DNA of 64,000 bases from positions 1,708,501 through 1,772,500 of the forward strand of contig NZ_LT907844.1 in NCBI RefSeq assembly GCF_900215505.1. Reading direction: 5' to 3'. This document shows positions 61,560 to 64,000 of this stretch, one piece after another. Position 1 is the stretch's first letter, and each line of letters opens with the position of its first letter. Under the pieces are notes generated by a model that did no database searches, was not told the DNA's origin, and saw only the letters and a list, made by a program, of their open reading frames with translations. This stretch comes from Cohaesibacter sp. ES.047 (GTDB taxonomy: Bacteria; Pseudomonadota; Alphaproteobacteria; Rhizobiales; Cohaesibacteraceae). The position numbers were made by a program, and so were the translations under genes.

Positions 61560-62392
61560 TGTTCTTTGTTCCTATGCAGAATGCGGTCGAGGATGATGGC
61601 AACAACAACAATGATGAAGCCACTTTCGAACCCGAGGCTGGTATTGACCTGATTGAGTGCTCGCACGACAGGAACGCCAAGCCCGTCGGCACCCACCAGT
61701 GCGGCGATCACCACCATCGAGAGCGCCAGCATGATGGTCTGGTTGAGGCCCGCCATGATTTGCGGCATGGCATAGGGCAGTTCGGCCTTGAAGAGAACGT
61801 CGCGGTTAGAGCCGCCAAAGGCACGGACGGCCTCTGTCAAACGATCGGGCGTTGACGCGATGCCCAGTTGCGTAAGGCGGATGGGGGCGGGCAGGACGAA
61901 AACGACGGTGGAGATGAGACCCGGGACCATGCCGATGCCAAAGAAGACGATGGCCGGGATCAGATAGACGAAGGTTGGCAGTGTCTGCATCAGGTCGAGG
62001 ATGGGGCGCAGCACTGCATAAAGGCGGGGGCGGTGGGCGGCGGCAATGCCAATGGGAACGCCGATGGCCATGCAGACGGCGCAGGAGGTGAGCACGAGGG
62101 TCAGGCTCTCGGTGGTTTCCCGCCAATATCCCTGATTGAGGATGAAGAGAAAGCCCAGACCGACAAGCAGGCAGGTTTTCCAGTTTCGTTGCAGCAGCCA
62201 CGCGATGCCGACAAAGATTGCGATGACGACCAGCGGATGCGGGGTATGAAGCGCCCATAAAACGCCGTCAATCGTGCTTTCCAGAATAAGACTGAGGATG
62301 TCGAGCGCGCTCTCGGCGTGCGTGCGAATCCATTCGAAAAGGGCGCTCGCCAGATCTCCGACGGGCAGTTTGTGCTCATAGAGCCAATCCAC
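61556..62392 (-). CDS. choW: Choline ABC transporter permease ChoW
   Basis: The 278-aa product is a glycine-betaine/choline permease (ProW/OpuAB type) with about six helices. The cytoplasmic loop AVRAFGGSNRDVLFKAELPYAMPQIMAGL and LMQTLPTFVYLIPAIVFFGIG are typical. It follows choX after a 98-base gap that contains a hairpin. Confidence 0.92.
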   Translation of the reverse strand: MDWLYEHKLPVGDLASALFEWIRTHAESALDILSLILESTIDGVLWALHTPHPLVVIAIFVGIAWLLQRNWKTCLLVGLGFLFILNQGYWRETTESLTLVLTSCAVCMAIGVPIGIAAAHRPRLYAVLRPILDLMQTLPTFVYLIPAIVFFGIGMVPGLISTVVFVLPAPIRLTQLGIASTPDRLTEAVRAFGGSNRDVLFKAELPYAMPQIMAGLNQTIMLALSMVVIAALVGADGLGVPVVRALNQVNTSLGFESGFIIVVVAIILDRILHRNKEQ

Positions 62393-62451
62393 AACTAGCT
62401 TTCCTCATTTGCGGAACCATCAAGGCAGGTGCCTTGGTCCCTGATAATGCG

Positions 62452-62478
62452 ATTGGCCCCGCCGGGGGCGAGGCCAAT
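62452..62478 (-). repeat. Intercistronic hairpin between choX and choW
   Basis: ATTGGCC and GGCCAAT form a 7-bp stem with a GC-rich loop. Hairpins between a binding-protein gene and its permease genes often limit downstream expression or protect the upstream mRNA; this role is inferred. Confidence 0.4.
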
Positions 62479-62490
62479 GTGATCGTTCGT

Positions 62491-63411
62491 TCAGAGACCC
62501 AGAGCCGATTTGGCGGCTGGCAGGGCGGCTTCACCGTCCTTGGTGGTCACGCCATCAAGCCAGGTTTCCAGAACCTCCGGATTCTTCTTGAGCCATGCAG
62601 CGGCGGCATCTTCAGCCTTTTCACCGTCGTCGAGGATAGCTCCCATGATCTCGTTTTCCATTGCGAGTGAGAATTCCAGATTGTTCAGCAGTTTGCCAAC
62701 ATTCGGGCATTCTTTCACATAGCCTTTGCGCACATTGGTATAAACCGTTGCGCCGCCGAAGTCAGGGCCAAAGAAATCATCCCCACCGCTCAGATAGGTC
62801 AGATCGAAATTGGCGTTCATCGGATGCGGTTCCCAGCCGAGGAAGACAATCGGCTTGTCCCGCTTGCTGAGGCGTTCAACCTGACTGAGCATACCCTGCT
62901 CGGAGCTCTCGCGCACCTTGAAATCTTTGAGGCCAAAGGCATCTTTTTCGATCATGTCCATGATCAGGCGGTTGCCATCGTTGCCCGGCTCGATGCCGTA
63001 GATGACGCCCTTGAGTTCGTCTTCATGCTCTGCAATGGCACCAAAGCTATCAATGCCGAGCTTTGCACCGGCCGCGTTGGTTGCCAGCGTATATTTGGCG
63101 CCGTGAAGGTTAGCGCGCAAAGTTTCGACGGTGCCTTTTTCGCGATAAGGCTTGATGTCGGCCTCCATGGTCGGCATCCAGTTGCCGAGGAAGACATCCA
63201 CATCGCCTTCCTCAAGCGAGATGTAAGTAACGGGAACAGAGAGCACGCGGGTGTTGGTCTTGTAACCAATTGCGCCAAGAACGGTTGTCGTAGCTGCGGT
63301 GGTGGCCGTGATGTCTGTCCAGCCGACGTCGGAGAAGGTGACGGTCGAGCAGTCCGCCAAGGCTGCACCGGTGGTCAGGGCGAAGATGGAAGCGGCGACG
63401 GTCAGTTTCAT
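62491..63411 (-). CDS. choX: Choline-binding periplasmic protein ChoX
   Basis: The 306-aa product has a signal peptide (KLTVAASIFALTTGAALA) and an OpuAC/ChoX fold: DCSTVTFSDVGWTDITATTAA, VFLGNWMPTMEADI, FLGWEPHPMNANFDLTYL. It binds choline for the choWV importer. It is the first gene of the operon, divergent from betI across an inverted repeat. The start at 63411 gives the normal length. Confidence 0.93.
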   Translation of the reverse strand: MKLTVAASIFALTTGAALADCSTVTFSDVGWTDITATTAATTTVLGAIGYKTNTRVLSVPVTYISLEEGDVDVFLGNWMPTMEADIKPYREKGTVETLRANLHGAKYTLATNAAGAKLGIDSFGAIAEHEDELKGVIYGIEPGNDGNRLIMDMIEKDAFGLKDFKVRESSEQGMLSQVERLSKRDKPIVFLGWEPHPMNANFDLTYLSGGDDFFGPDFGGATVYTNVRKGYVKECPNVGKLLNNLEFSLAMENEIMGAILDDGEKAEDAAAAWLKKNPEVLETWLDGVTTKDGEAALPAAKSALGL

Positions 63412-63448
63412 TTCGATCTCTCTTTCCAATCTGTAGGTAAGGTTTTTA

Positions 63449-63478
63449 ATATTTATTGATTGACTGATCAATAAATAT
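63449..63478. promoter_or_regulatory. BetI-type operator, large perfect dyad
   Basis: ATATTTATTGAT and ATCAATAAATAT are 12-bp arms around a 6-base centre in the choX-betI gap. TetR-family regulators such as BetI bind this kind of TTGATTGA/TCAATAA dyad near bet genes and release it on choline. Confidence 0.85.
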
Positions 63479-63522
63479 CAGGATAAATCCATTTTGCAAC
63501 CCGCATTGCAGGAAAATCAAGC

Positions 63523-64000
63523 TTGGTCAGAAAATCGGAACAGGAAAGACGCGAAGAGTTGATCGCAGCCACCATTCGTGAGGTGGCGGCCGTGGGCTCG
63601 TTGAATGTAACGACCAGCCAGATCGCCAAGAGCGCCGGCGTGTCTGCAGGTCTCGCCTTTCACTACTTCAAGGACAAGGACAGCCTGTTTCTGGCTGCCA
63701 TGCGCGATATTCTGACACGGTATGGTTCCGATGTTCGAGCCGCGCTTGGCCGGTCGCAGGGCCCGCAAGCACGACTTGAGGCAATCGTACACTCCAGCTT
63801 CAACAACCGCAACTTCACGCGCGAGGCGATTGCGTCCTGGCTGATTTTCTACACATTGGCGCTCAAATCACCGGTGGCGCAACGCCTGCTCTATGTCTAT
63901 CAGCGGCGTCTGCACAGCAATCTGGTGTTTAATCTGCGCGGCCTGATCGGCGGGCGGTCGCCGGATGTTGCACGCCGTGTGGCCGGTCTGATTGACGGGC
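63523..64000 (+). CDS. betI: BetI choline-responsive repressor, N-terminal part (runs off the window)
   Basis: The frame starts at TTG (63523) with an AGGAAA site upstream and runs open to the window edge. The first 55 residues hold a TetR HTH (TTSQIAKSAGVSAGLAFHYFKDKDSL) and the rest resembles the BetI ligand domain (ASWLIFYTLALKSPVAQRLLYVYQRRLHSNL). It probably represses the choXWV-betC operon and the betAB genes expected to the right. At least 159 residues are present. Confidence 0.9.
   Translation, partial: MVRKSEQERREELIAATIREVAAVGSLNVTTSQIAKSAGVSAGLAFHYFKDKDSLFLAAMRDILTRYGSDVRAALGRSQGPQARLEAIVHSSFNNRNFTREAIASWLIFYTLALKSPVAQRLLYVYQRRLHSNLVFNLRGLIGGRSPDVARRVAGLIDG

Noticed and set aside
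63537-63560. GGAAC and GTT at the start of betI
   Set aside because: The spacing is one base short and the site lies inside the betI coding sequence.
1-64000. Mobile elements, tRNA, rRNA and CRISPR arrays
   Set aside because: No transposase, integrase, terminal inverted repeats of IS type, tRNA-like clover leaf or regular repeat-spacer array was recognised.

Overview
The window looks like chromosomal DNA of a free-living, probably marine alphaproteobacterium of the Rhizobiales/Hyphomicrobiales type. The evidence is a complete alphaproteobacterial general stress locus (phyR, nepR, ecfG), HWE-family kinases, FCD/GntR and LysR regulators, and many ABC and TRAP uptake systems for nitrogenous and osmoactive compounds. 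A Cohaesibacter-like or related marine genus is a guess. No tRNA, rRNA, IS element, phage or CRISPR array was seen.

Region 1 (1-11.5 kb) is a stress and envelope island around the general stress response. It holds the end of eutC, DUF992 and PLDc_N proteins, a CHASE-HWE kinase, CsbD, DUF1328, phyR, nepR-ecfG, tspO, dps, a DUF883/holin-like pair, an MscS channel with a GAF-PAS HWE kinase, and a double PRC-barrel protein. I found eight copies of the EcfG promoter (GGAAC, 16-17 bp, then GTT, normally preceded by C). They sit before phyR, nepR-ecfG, csbD, DUF1328, mscS-kinase, the PRC-barrel gene, the glucosylglycerol cluster and a quinoprotein operon, so a predicted regulon can be read directly.

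Region 2 (11.5-24.3 kb) has a TRAP transporter operon with a DUF1445 hydro-lyase-like enzyme and a DUF2848 protein, divergent from a LysR gene across nested dyads. It is followed by a three-gene glucosylglycerol osmolyte cluster (glycerol-3-phosphate dehydrogenase, HAD phosphatase, GgpS) and a PQQ glucose-dehydrogenase-like enzyme with a separate membrane partner.

Region 3 (24.4-33.4 kb) is the most unusual. A minus-strand phosphorelay (sensor kinase, receiver, Hpt, receiver-PAS-PAS) diverges across an AT-rich gap from a receiver/zinc-ribbon protein (TackOD1-like), a frameshifted processive GT2 glycosyltransferase and an HlyD-type adaptor. It reads as a signal-controlled polysaccharide export system.

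Region 4 (33.4-46.4 kb) pairs a CodA-like amidohydrolase and a BMP-type nucleoside/base ABC importer with a GntR regulator, a PotABCD-type importer and a hydantoin-racemase-family enzyme. This points to N-heterocycle scavenging.

Region 5 (46.4-64 kb) deals with taurine, methylated glycines and choline: tauR, tpa, an IsfD-like reductase, a TauE/SafE exporter, tauABC, purU, a dimethylglycine-dehydrogenase-like gene broken by an in-frame TGA, and choXWV, betC and the start of betI. The likely flow is taurine to sulfoacetaldehyde to isethionate (nitrogen kept, sulfonate exported) and choline or choline sulfate towards betaine.
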